NCBI RefSeq assembly: GCF_000473105.1
Contig: NZ_AXBB01000005.1
Location: forward strand, 124,001 to 188,000
Reading direction: 5' to 3'
From: Phaeobacter inhibens DSM 16374
GTDB lineage: Bacteria; Pseudomonadota; Alphaproteobacteria; Rhodobacterales; Rhodobacteraceae
Length of the DNA: 64,000 nucleotides
Positions 34,080-42,311 of the stretch are shown here, in pieces; the stretch's first letter is position 1, and each line of letters begins with the position of its first letter. Under the pieces are notes generated by a model. The model saw nothing but the letters and a program-made list of their open reading frames with translations, was not told where the DNA came from and searched no databases. Both the position numbers and the translations under genes were made by a program.

Positions 34080-34808
34080 TCAAGTCGAGATGAACGTAAC
34101 CTGCCCGCGATCAATCTCTGCCGCCGTCAGACGGCCGGTGGCGAATGCACCGGTATCCAATGCGATCCGCCCCTCGGCGACGGTCGGCTCTTTCACGATC
34201 CAATGGCCGTGCACGACCCAGATATCATCCTCACGACGCAGGCGGCGCGTATCGGGGCGCCCCCACACCAGCGCCTGCCGAAACTGAGCTGTCAACGGCG
34301 CTTCGGGATCGGCACCTGCATGGGCCATGAAGACATTGCCAGACTGGCAACAGGCCGGCAGAGTCTCCAGCCACGTAATCATCTCGGCGCCCATCGCCGC
34401 GCGAAGTGTACGCGCAGCGCTTTCCAGGTCGGCTTCGGAGGATTGTTCCGAAACCCCACCCACACCAAAGCTCGCCAGCGTCTGCAATCCGCCATTACGC
34501 AGCCAGACCTCCGCGTTCGGGATTGGATCCGCCAGAAACTCAAGCAACATCGCCTCATGATTGCCGGTCAAGGCGGTAATATCAGGCCGTGCCATCAGTC
34601 GCTTCAACACCGCTGCACTCTGCTCTCCCCGGTCGATATAATCCCCAAGGCAGACAACAGGCAGATCAGGATCTAGTTGCGTCAGAAGTTTGGCCAGCAG
34701 GTCGTCGCAGCCATGGATATCTCCGATCACATAAAAGCGCAGCTCTGGGTTGAGAGCCACGAAATCTTGCGATTTTCCCTGAACTCCGGTAATTAACTTT
34801 TTGAACAT
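34080..34808 (-). CDS. PPP-family metallophosphatase (serine/threonine phosphatase-like)
   Basis: A 242-aa enzyme with all dinuclear-metal motifs: GDIHGC (about 29-34), GDYIDRG (about 55-61), TGNHE (about 80-84), a late MAHAG (about 170-174) and VHGH (about 203-206). Bacterial members dephosphorylate Ser/Thr, or diadenosine tetraphosphate. ATG at 34808 was chosen because the protein's core begins at once and the longer frame would run into the divergent yjbH-like gene's leader. It diverges from the exopolysaccharide operon (127-base gap). Confidence 0.88.
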   Translation of the reverse strand: MFKKLITGVQGKSQDFVALNPELRFYVIGDIHGCDDLLAKLLTQLDPDLPVVCLGDYIDRGEQSAAVLKRLMARPDITALTGNHEAMLLEFLADPIPNAEVWLRNGGLQTLASFGVGGVSEQSSEADLESAARTLRAAMGAEMITWLETLPACCQSGNVFMAHAGADPEAPLTAQFRQALVWGRPDTRRLRREDDIWVVHGHWIVKEPTVAEGRIALDTGAFATGRLTAAEIDRGQVTFIST

Positions 34809-34935
34809 AATCGCTGCTCCCTGGGGGCCTGACGCTGTTTCAACCGGCAAATCTGCGGGTTTAGTGTTAGGCGGGGTTGGGGGCAGTGTGAAGAAGCACC
34901 ACCAAAAAAGGTGGGCACGACGAGGCTGGGTGGGA

Positions 34936-37065
34936 ATGCGGGTACACGCAATTCTTCTGATTGGCTGTCTGAGCACGCTCAGCGGCCCGCTGGGTGCAAT
35001 CCGTGCACCAGCTCAAACTCTGTCGACTTATGGAACCCCGGGATTGGTTGATATGCCAACTGCGGAGGTTCTGCCAGACGGAACGCTAGCGCTGACAACC
35101 TCGAACTTCGACAACACCAGCCGGAATACCCTGATGTTTCAGATGTTGCCGAATGTCTACGGCAGTTTTCGCTACAGTTTTTTGCGGGACTTTGATGCCG
35201 GGGTGGGCCTCAGCCGCTATGACCGCAGCTTTGACGTTCACTTTCAGCTGCGCCGGGAGACCGCAGCCGGGCCTGCCATCGCCCTTGGCCTGCGCGATTT
35301 CGGAGGCACCGGCGTTTATGCTGGCGAATACCTTGTCGCAACAAAACACGTGACACCAGATGTCACCGTCACCGGCGGGATCGGATGGGGGCGGCTGGCC
35401 GGACGCGGGGGGCAGCGCAATCCGCTGACCGCACTGAATGGGCGGTTTGATACCCGTGAAGATTCAAATGCCGGTGGCATATCGACCACAGGCCAGCTGG
35501 ATTTCGGCAATTGGTTCCGGGGCGACGCTGCCCTCTTCGGTGGGCTGCGCTGGGATGTGACCCCGCAATGGTCTGTGATGGCGGAATATTCCTCCGACAC
35601 CTACTCTGCAGAGGCTCAGCGCGGGCTGAGCGATGTTCGCTCCCCTTTCAATATCGGGGCATCCTATCAGTTCGACAATGGCGTGACCCTGGGCGGGTCA
35701 TATCTGAATGGTTCTGCGCTTGCCCTGCAGCTGAGCTATTCGTTTGACCCGCGCCGCGCCGCAACACCCGGTGGTCAGGGCGCGGCAGCGCCCGCGCTGA
35801 AACCAGCCGAACAGGTGGCGGTGGCGAGTTGGAACCTCGCCCAGGGCGGGCCTGATGAACCACAACCTCCCCGCCTGAACGATGTGCTGAAATCCCAGCT
35901 GGAGGCAGAGGGCCTTCGGTTGATCAGTTTTGAACGCGAAGGCGCCAGCGCGCGCATCACTGTGGAGAATTTGCGCTACGGCGCGGCGGCGCAAGCGGTT
36001 GGGCGCACAACCCGCGTCATGGCCAATACTCTGCCGCGCCATTTGCAGCATTTTGAGGTGACGCTCGCTGAGAACGGGCTGCCCACAACCCGCATCAAAA
36101 GCCGGCGTAGCGACCTCTACGAACTGGAGGGTGATCTGGATGAAGCTTGGCGCAGCCTCGCCCGGACTGAGATTGAAGATGCTCCGGACCGCATCGCTGT
36201 TGATCAGGAGATAGCCGCCTTTCCCCGCTTCACCTATCGCTTTGGGCCCTATACGCAACTCTCCTTCTTTGATCCGGATGAGCCGCTGCGCTACGAGATC
36301 GGCGCGGAGCTGAAAGCCACCTACCAGCCTGCACCCGGCTGGACCTTTGCCGGTCAGTTGCGTCAGCCAGTGATTGGCAACCTTGATGCCTCGGCCCGCC
36401 CTTCGAACTCCGTCTTGCCCCGGGTCCGCTCAGACTGGGCGCGCTATGCCTCTGAATCCGACCTGCGTCTCAGCCATTTGACCGCTGACTACAGTTGGCG
36501 GCCCGGTCAGGATCTGTTTGCCCGCGTCACAGCAGGCTATCTTGAGCAGATGTTTGGCGGCATCTCAGCGGAGCTGCTCTGGTTTCCGGTTGGCAGCAGC
36601 CTCGCGCTTGGAGCGGAGCTGAATTATGCCAGACAGCGGGATTTCGATGTCCAGTTCGGGTTCCAGGACTACGACGTTATGACCGGCCATGCCTCCGTCT
36701 ACTACAAAACCCGCGGCGATTATCATGTTCAGGTCGATATGGGCCGGTATCTTGCCGGCGACTGGGGCACCACGGTTACGGTTGATCGTGAGTTCAACAA
36801 CGGCTTCAAAGTCGGCGCATTTGCAACGCTGACAGACGCGTCTTACGAAGAATTTGGCGAGGGTTCCTTTGACAAAGGCATTCGTGTTGAGGTGCCGGTT
36901 GCCTGGCTCACCGGAAAACCCTCCCGACGCAGTATCACACAGGTCATCCGCCCAGTTCTGCGGGATGGCGGTGCCCGCCTGAACGTACAGACACGCCTCT
37001 ATGACAAGGTCCGCGACAGCCGTGGGCGGGCGCTTGCTGCACAATGGGGGCGCTACGCCAGATGA
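34936..37065 (+). CDS. YjbH-like outer-membrane beta-barrel protein for exopolysaccharide
   Basis: A 709-aa exported protein (signal near MRVHAILLIGCLSTLSGPLGAIRAPAQ). It opens with the YjbH hallmark STYGTPGLVDMPTAEVLPDGTLALT and is rich in alternating aromatic/polar beta-strands to the end, as in an outer-membrane barrel. The middle (about 320-460) is a soluble insert. YjbH proteins act with YjbE-F-G in export or anchoring of an extracellular polysaccharide. ATG at 34936 was chosen over TTG 34801 since the signal peptide starts there; the leader before it is only GGGTGGGA. Its stop overlaps the next start (ATGA). Confidence 0.85.
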   Translation: MRVHAILLIGCLSTLSGPLGAIRAPAQTLSTYGTPGLVDMPTAEVLPDGTLALTTSNFDNTSRNTLMFQMLPNVYGSFRYSFLRDFDAGVGLSRYDRSFDVHFQLRRETAAGPAIALGLRDFGGTGVYAGEYLVATKHVTPDVTVTGGIGWGRLAGRGGQRNPLTALNGRFDTREDSNAGGISTTGQLDFGNWFRGDAALFGGLRWDVTPQWSVMAEYSSDTYSAEAQRGLSDVRSPFNIGASYQFDNGVTLGGSYLNGSALALQLSYSFDPRRAATPGGQGAAAPALKPAEQVAVASWNLAQGGPDEPQPPRLNDVLKSQLEAEGLRLISFEREGASARITVENLRYGAAAQAVGRTTRVMANTLPRHLQHFEVTLAENGLPTTRIKSRRSDLYELEGDLDEAWRSLARTEIEDAPDRIAVDQEIAAFPRFTYRFGPYTQLSFFDPDEPLRYEIGAELKATYQPAPGWTFAGQLRQPVIGNLDASARPSNSVLPRVRSDWARYASESDLRLSHLTADYSWRPGQDLFARVTAGYLEQMFGGISAELLWFPVGSSLALGAELNYARQRDFDVQFGFQDYDVMTGHASVYYKTRGDYHVQVDMGRYLAGDWGTTVTVDREFNNGFKVGAFATLTDASYEEFGEGSFDKGIRVEVPVAWLTGKPSRRSITQVIRPVLRDGGARLNVQTRLYDKVRDSRGRALAAQWGRYAR

Positions 37066-37721
37066 TAAACGCGCGACGCCTCCACCGGATCACCCGTGCC
37101 ATTGCGACCCTCGCCTACCTGAGCACTGGGGCCTGCACGAATGATGAACGCGAGATCCTGACGGCAGAGCAGTTGACACGAGGACTTTCTGAACAGACGA
37201 CAGCCCGCGCCGCCATACTGGCCAACGCGGGTGCGGAGCGGATGCAGGTCCGATTTCTCAAGACCGGAAGAAGCGGTGTAATGCTGCAGGAGACCCGCCG
37301 CGCCGGACTGGTCACCTGGCTGTCTTCCGACGGGGCCAGTCTGCAAACCGATAAGGGGCTGCTGCGCGCGACCCGTGGGTTCGGGGCGGGTTTGATGGCT
37401 GTCGACCTGGAGCAATCTCATCGTCGTATTTTTGCACATGCAGAAGGCCCGGCAGAGCGATTTCACAGCTATCTGACCGGCAATGACGAGACCGAGACCC
37501 GGACTTATCACTGCGACATCAGGGATCGCGGCAACCGCACGCTGACCATTGCCGGCCAGGACATCACGACCCGCCTGATCGCCGAAAGCTGCGTCAACCC
37601 GGACCAGAGCTTTCTGAACCTCTATTGGCTACGAGCAACCGATAACAAGCTCATCCAGAGCCGCCAGTGGACCGGACCGTATCTCGGCACAATGACAACA
37701 CGGCTGCAGGTGACACCATGA
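37062..37721 (+). CDS. YjbF/GfcB-like lipoprotein of the polysaccharide operon
   Basis: A 219-aa exported protein with an N-terminal hydrophobic stretch ending in YLSTGAC (Cys about 25), a probable lipidation site. The rest matches the GfcB/YjbF layout: LTAEQLTRGLSEQTTARAAILANAG, then beta-strands ending in YWLRATDNKLIQSRQWTGPYLGTM. Family members sit in the outer membrane beside group 4 capsule or Yjb exopolysaccharide exporters. ATG at 37062 overlaps the yjbH stop, a coupling signal; ATG at 37044 is an alternative. Confidence 0.8.
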   Translation: MINARRLHRITRAIATLAYLSTGACTNDEREILTAEQLTRGLSEQTTARAAILANAGAERMQVRFLKTGRSGVMLQETRRAGLVTWLSSDGASLQTDKGLLRATRGFGAGLMAVDLEQSHRRIFAHAEGPAERFHSYLTGNDETETRTYHCDIRDRGNRTLTIAGQDITTRLIAESCVNPDQSFLNLYWLRATDNKLIQSRQWTGPYLGTMTTRLQVTP

Positions 37722-37755
37722 CCCGCACCATCCCACCCCGACCGGAGGAAAGACC

Positions 37756-39129
37756 TTGCGCCTGATTTCCATGATCTGCTGCGCCGCCCTTGCGCTGGCA
37801 GGATGTTCAACCGTCTATCGCAGCTCTGATGTCATCCCCGGTGCAGGGGATGGCACACAGGTGCGTGTGGTGCCGCTGACTGGCGAAACCGTAACGCAAG
37901 CCAACCGGGCTGCCTACGCCCCGCAATCCCTTCCGGAGGCCTATGCCCGCACCGCCGGAACCGGCGCGGGTGTGTCTGTTCGCGGCGCGGGACGACTGCC
38001 AGAGGCGCCATCCACTCAGGAGGGCCTGCGCAATCAACGCCTTGCCCTAAAGCGTCCTCCGGCGGTTCCAGAAATGCCCTATCAGATCGGGGTTGGTGAT
38101 GTCGTCATGCTGGCAACGCCCACGACACGCAACACCCTGGAAGAGCTGACCGGATTGCTGGCGGCGCAGAACAGCCGCAATGGCTATACCGTACAGGATG
38201 ACGGATCGGTCAATATTCCCGATGTCGGGCGTGTGCGCATTGCGGGCCTGACGATTGAGGATGCGGAGGAATTGCTGTTCCAGAAACTGGTCGAAGCTCA
38301 GTTCGACCCGACTTTCAGCCTCGAAATCGCAGAATTCAACTCGCGCCGCGTCTCCGTTGGCGGAGCCGTTGGAAAACCCGGTGTTCTGCCGATCACCCTG
38401 ACACCGCTCTACCTCAGCGAAGCGCTGGCCGCTGCGGGCAGCGTGTCCGTAGCGGATATCGACGTGAGCTCTGTCAGGATCTATCGCGACGGTGAACTCT
38501 ATCAGATCCCGCTTACAGATTTCTACGCCAGCCCCGATCTACAAAACACACGCCTCATCTCCGGCGATGCCGTGTTTGTCGATACGGATTTCAATCTCAA
38601 CCGCGCTGAGCGCTTCTTTGAACAACAGATACGCCTGAAGCAGACAACGATCGCTGCCCGCGCACAGGAACTGAGCGAGCTGAACACTGCGATCTCCCTG
38701 CGCCGCAGTGACTATGCAGAACAGCGCAGCACCTTTGAGGCGCGCGAGGTCCTTGGCGCGAATGACCGTGACTATGTCTATCTGACCGGCGAGGTCGATA
38801 AACAGACCCGCTATCCCCTGCCCTATGAACGCCAAGCCTCGCTGGCGGATGCGCTCTATGATGCTGGTGGTGGGATCGCGCGTGAAACCGGTGATGTTTC
38901 GCAAGTCTATGTGCTGCGCGCCTCCAGCGACCCGCGTGAATTCGGCGCGGTGACCGCCTGGCATCTGAATGCCAGCAGTGCGGCCAACCTTACACTTGCA
39001 ACAAAATTCCAGTTGCGACCAGACGATGTGATCTTTGTTGCCGAAAACCCGGTCACCAAATGGGGCCGCACCCTGCGCCAGATCACGCCGTCCCTGATCA
39101 CAACACCCGTCGCGGCGGCGGTAAACTGA
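37756..39129 (+). CDS. Wza/KpsD-type polysaccharide export lipoprotein
   Basis: A 457-aa outer-membrane lipoprotein (lipobox ALAGC, Cys17) of the polysaccharide export family: the export motif PYQIGVGDVVMLATPTTR (about 108-125), PDVGRVRIAGLTIEDAEELL, then SLBB-type repeats with VSVGGAVGKPGVLPITLTPLYLSEAL (about 197-222) and VYLTGEVDKQTRYPLP (about 338-353). It would form the outer-membrane exit channel. A TTG start at 37756 was chosen since GGAGGAA sits just upstream (37744-37750) and a later ATG would leave a very short signal. Confidence 0.88.
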   Translation: MRLISMICCAALALAGCSTVYRSSDVIPGAGDGTQVRVVPLTGETVTQANRAAYAPQSLPEAYARTAGTGAGVSVRGAGRLPEAPSTQEGLRNQRLALKRPPAVPEMPYQIGVGDVVMLATPTTRNTLEELTGLLAAQNSRNGYTVQDDGSVNIPDVGRVRIAGLTIEDAEELLFQKLVEAQFDPTFSLEIAEFNSRRVSVGGAVGKPGVLPITLTPLYLSEALAAAGSVSVADIDVSSVRIYRDGELYQIPLTDFYASPDLQNTRLISGDAVFVDTDFNLNRAERFFEQQIRLKQTTIAARAQELSELNTAISLRRSDYAEQRSTFEAREVLGANDRDYVYLTGEVDKQTRYPLPYERQASLADALYDAGGGIARETGDVSQVYVLRASSDPREFGAVTAWHLNASSAANLTLATKFQLRPDDVIFVAENPVTKWGRTLRQITPSLITTPVAAAVN

Positions 39130-39155
39130 TTGGACACACGGCGAAAGGATATCTC

Positions 39156-39413
39156 ATGCGCACGATCCTGAGCTGCGCCCTTGCCCTCCTGCTTATCGCG
39201 GGCTCCGGTCTGGCGCAGACTGCAAAGACCTCGGATGACCAATTGGACTGCGAGGATGAGCGCAACGCGGAAGAGGACGACTGTCTCTTGTTCATTGAAC
39301 CGGTTGCAGGTCAATTTGCGCCAATGATAGCGCCTGCTATCGGTCTTCTGGGTCTGGCGCTGGTCGCAGGCCTCGGCTCCTCAGGCTCGACCAGCACCAC
39401 AAGCACGGACTAG
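39156..39413 (+). CDS. YjbE-like small secreted protein
   Basis: An 85-aa protein: signal peptide (about 1-20), an acidic Cys-containing stretch (DCEDERNAEEDDC), a hydrophobic Gly-rich segment (about 50-70) and a Ser/Thr tail (SGSTSTTSTD). The small size and Ser/Thr-rich end recall YjbE, which accompanies YjbF and YjbH in enterobacteria. It closes the four-gene operon. AAAGGA lies upstream of ATG 39156. Confidence 0.65.
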   Translation: MRTILSCALALLLIAGSGLAQTAKTSDDQLDCEDERNAEEDDCLLFIEPVAGQFAPMIAPAIGLLGLALVAGLGSSGSTSTTSTD

Positions 39414-39440
39414 GGTCAGGGCCCCTAGCCGCGTCCATCT

Positions 39441-40886
39441 TCAAGGCTCGATCAAGGTCTCGCGCTGCACCAACCAATCTGCCGCCAACCGCAGATCTGC
39501 GCGCAGATCCTCCGTCGCACGCTCGCGCAGGTAGCGATCAGGCACCCGAAGCAGATAAGATGGATGCAAAGTGATCAAAACCGGCGTCCCGTCAACGCGG
39601 CGCTCAATCGTCCCACGCCGTTGCAGGATATCCTTGCCCGACCCAAGCAATGCCTCCGCCGCTGTCGCGCCTAGCGCAAGGATCAGCTTTGGTTGGACCA
39701 GATCCAGTTCAGCCCGGAGCCAAACCTGACAATGGTGGATCTCCGATCCGTTGGGCCGTTGATGCAGTCTCTTGCGGCCTCTGGGCATGAATTTGAAATG
39801 TTTCACCGCATTTGTGATATAGGCCGCCTCCCGCGGCAGCCCGGTCTCAGCCGCCAATTGATCAAACAGCTGCCCGGCGGGCCCCACAAATGGCCGCCCC
39901 ACCAGATCCTCCTGGTCACCGGGTTGTTCGCCGACAATCATCAGATCCGCATCTGTTGGACCTTCACCGGGCACGGCCTGAGTGGCTGGACGATACAAGG
40001 GACAGCGAGTGCAGCTGTTGATCGCGGCGGGCAACTCAGCTGCCGGACCCTGCCAATAGGGGTTTGCCTCTGGCAAGCGGGCCTGCACCCGCGCAGCGCG
40101 TAACGGTGGCAAGGTTGGTGCAGCTTCCGCCATGGCGCGTGCCCGCGCCGGGGCTGTGGCGATCAACTCTGGAATGGCGGCGGCCTCCGGCATATTCTTC
40201 CAGTATTTTTTAGGCATCTCCGACTGCATGGCCTGAACCTTCAGTCGCGCCGGATTGAAGATATTGCGGAAATAGGTGATCCAGAGCTGTTCGCTGGCAT
40301 CCTGCGGCAGTTCAGGCCGGGGATGGCCGGGCTCAAACCGCAACTCTCCCCCCTCAAATATCGCTGCAACATCCGGTGTCAGTATGCGCCAGTCCATATC
40401 GGCAAAGCGCCGGGCAAAGAACGTTGCTGTTGGCTCCACCGTGTGATGTGTCGGCTCGAACCACGCCGCGAAGGACCGGCGCGGCGCATCGGCATCACCC
40501 AGTTCACGAAACCGGACGAAGGCTTTCATCTTGTGTTGGCAGCGCGACACAGCTTTTTCCATCTGCCGCAGCCGGGCCAAATCCACATCACCGCGATCAC
40601 TCATCAGACCACGCGCCCCCCGCAGGCGCCAGAGAAACCCATAGAGCCGGGAAAACCGGCTCGGATCACTGTGCCAGACCACCTTGTCCGCCAGGGCGAC
40701 AAAGCCGCGCGGCACATGGATGTCGCCATTGGGCGGGGGTCGGGCCTGTGAGGCAAACAGATCCGGCGCCGTGCCGTCGTTGTTCCAGAGGATTGCCTCA
40801 GGCGGAATACCCTGCGCCAGAAACCCCCGCGCGGCGCAGCGCCAGGCCTCCGCTGTGCCGATCACAGGCATTTCAGCATGGTACAT
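39441..40886 (-). CDS. UdgX-like uracil-DNA glycosylase fused to an N-terminal DUF4130 domain
   Basis: A 481-aa protein: N-terminal DUF4130 domain (about 1-250, partner of the radical SAM gene upstream) and a C-terminal uracil-DNA glycosylase superfamily domain (about 270-481). Motif 1 reads GEQPGDQEDLVGRPFVGPAG, as in UdgX. The UdgX-specific loop KRRIH appears as KRLH (about 372-375); in UdgX the His attaches covalently to the abasic site. ITLHPSYLLR provides the distal motif. It begins one base inside the radical SAM stop (TGATG) and should share its SOS control. Confidence 0.9.
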   Translation of the reverse strand: MYHAEMPVIGTAEAWRCAARGFLAQGIPPEAILWNNDGTAPDLFASQARPPPNGDIHVPRGFVALADKVVWHSDPSRFSRLYGFLWRLRGARGLMSDRGDVDLARLRQMEKAVSRCQHKMKAFVRFRELGDADAPRRSFAAWFEPTHHTVEPTATFFARRFADMDWRILTPDVAAIFEGGELRFEPGHPRPELPQDASEQLWITYFRNIFNPARLKVQAMQSEMPKKYWKNMPEAAAIPELIATAPARARAMAEAAPTLPPLRAARVQARLPEANPYWQGPAAELPAAINSCTRCPLYRPATQAVPGEGPTDADLMIVGEQPGDQEDLVGRPFVGPAGQLFDQLAAETGLPREAAYITNAVKHFKFMPRGRKRLHQRPNGSEIHHCQVWLRAELDLVQPKLILALGATAAEALLGSGKDILQRRGTIERRVDGTPVLITLHPSYLLRVPDRYLRERATEDLRADLRLAADWLVQRETLIEP

Positions 40887-42121
40887 CAGAACAAGGCCAG
40901 CTGTTCTGGTGGCGGTGCAAACTGCGCCCGCAAATCGACGCTGTCCGTCAGCCGACCCGGTGTCCAGCCACCCGCCACGACAAAGGCCCGTGCCTTCTTC
41001 ATTGAGGCCCCGATGCGCAAAAGATCTTCATATCGCAGCGACCGGTGCCGCCTGGTACTCAGGATGCGGTTCACCGTCTTCACGCCAAACCCCGGCACCC
41101 GCAACAACATCTCCCGGCTGGCACGGTTCACATCCAACGGGTACATTTCACGATGGGCCAGCGCCCAGGCTAATTTGGGGTCTATATGGAGATCCAGATT
41201 GCCATCCGGCGTCACCGAGGTGATCTCATCAAGCTGGAAATCATAAAACCGCAGTAACCAATCCGCCTGATACAAACGGTGCTCGCGCTGCAATGGCGGG
41301 GATATCAACGGCAGCTTGGCCGAGCTGTCGGGGATGGGGGAGAACGCAGAATAATAAACCCGCTTCAGTTTGTAACTGGAATAAAGCCGGGTCGACTGCC
41401 CCAGCACCATCGCATCGTTTGAGCCATCCGCCCCGATGATCATCTGCGTGGACTGCCCTGCCGGGGCAAACCGTGGCGGGCGACGGCCCGTATGGCTCCG
41501 ATCCTTGGCGGCTTCCTTGCGCAAGCGCACATCACCCATTGCCTTGCGGATCTGCCCGGGGTCCTTCTCCGGCGCATGTTCGCGCACTGCCGCATCACTC
41601 GGCATCTCGACGTTGATCGACAGGCGATCCGCCAGCAGGCCTGCCTCTGCAATCAGGTCCGGGGCTGCATCCGGAATGGTCTTGAGGTGGATATAGCCGC
41701 GAAAATTCTCCTCTTGCCGCAGCTTGCGCGCGATCTGAACCATTTCCGACATCGTCGCGTCCGGGGACCGGATGATCCCTGATGACAGAAACAGACCCTC
41801 GATATAGTTGCGCCGGTAGAATTCGATGGTCAGCTTCACAACCTCGTCCACCGTAAACCGTGCGCGCGGTACATTCGAGGACACCCGATTCACACAATAT
41901 GTGCAATCATAGATGCAGAAGTTGGTCATCAGGATCTTCAGCAGACTGATACAGCGCCCGTCCGGCGCATAGGCGTGGCAGATCCCCGTCCCCTCGTTTG
42001 AGCCCAACCCCTTTCCATCGCGTGAGTCGCGTTTGGTTGAGCCTGAAGACGCACAGGAGGCATCATATTTGGCAGCATCACTTAGGATGGCGAGTTTTTG
42101 ATCCAGTGTCTGTCGAGTCAT
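40886..42121 (-). CDS. Radical SAM protein, putative DNA modification/repair partner of the DUF4130-UDG protein
   Basis: A 411-aa protein with the 4Fe-4S motif CIYDCTYC (about 69-76) and, at the C-terminus, a helix-hairpin-helix stretch (LLRVPGFGVKTVNRILSTRRHRSLRYEDLLRIG) for DNA binding. The start QTLDQKLAILSDAAKYDASC is typical of the family found next to DUF4130/UDG genes. ATG at 42121 was chosen; a second ATG at 42142 would read through the LexA box. No Shine-Dalgarno precedes 42121, so the mRNA may be leaderless or short-leadered. Activity unknown. Confidence 0.88.
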   Translation of the reverse strand: MTRQTLDQKLAILSDAAKYDASCASSGSTKRDSRDGKGLGSNEGTGICHAYAPDGRCISLLKILMTNFCIYDCTYCVNRVSSNVPRARFTVDEVVKLTIEFYRRNYIEGLFLSSGIIRSPDATMSEMVQIARKLRQEENFRGYIHLKTIPDAAPDLIAEAGLLADRLSINVEMPSDAAVREHAPEKDPGQIRKAMGDVRLRKEAAKDRSHTGRRPPRFAPAGQSTQMIIGADGSNDAMVLGQSTRLYSSYKLKRVYYSAFSPIPDSSAKLPLISPPLQREHRLYQADWLLRFYDFQLDEITSVTPDGNLDLHIDPKLAWALAHREMYPLDVNRASREMLLRVPGFGVKTVNRILSTRRHRSLRYEDLLRIGASMKKARAFVVAGGWTPGRLTDSVDLRAQFAPPPEQLALF

Positions 42122-42123
42122 TT

Positions 42124-42138
42124 GTTCTATATATGTTC
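42124..42138 (-). promoter_or_regulatory. Alphaproteobacterial LexA (SOS) box
   Basis: GTTCTATATATGTTC is an exact GTTC-N7-GTTC, the LexA site of Rhodobacterales and related groups. It lies three bases upstream of the radical SAM start, so it would cover the transcription start of the radical SAM-UdgX operon. The divergent ALDH gene starts 174 bases away on the other side. Confidence 0.8.
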
Positions 42139-42311
42139 TCATCAGGTGGAAGGCAATCCGAGTTGCAACTCACCCGTCAGCCGATCCGGCAGAAGATCGG
42201 CTGCGACCTCACGTCACTGCGATTGCCGGGAACCCAAACGCCGACGCTACGTTGTGCCTGCAAGAGACAGGCAGAGGCATCCCTCTCTGCCGATAGAACG
42301 AAAGGCCAATC

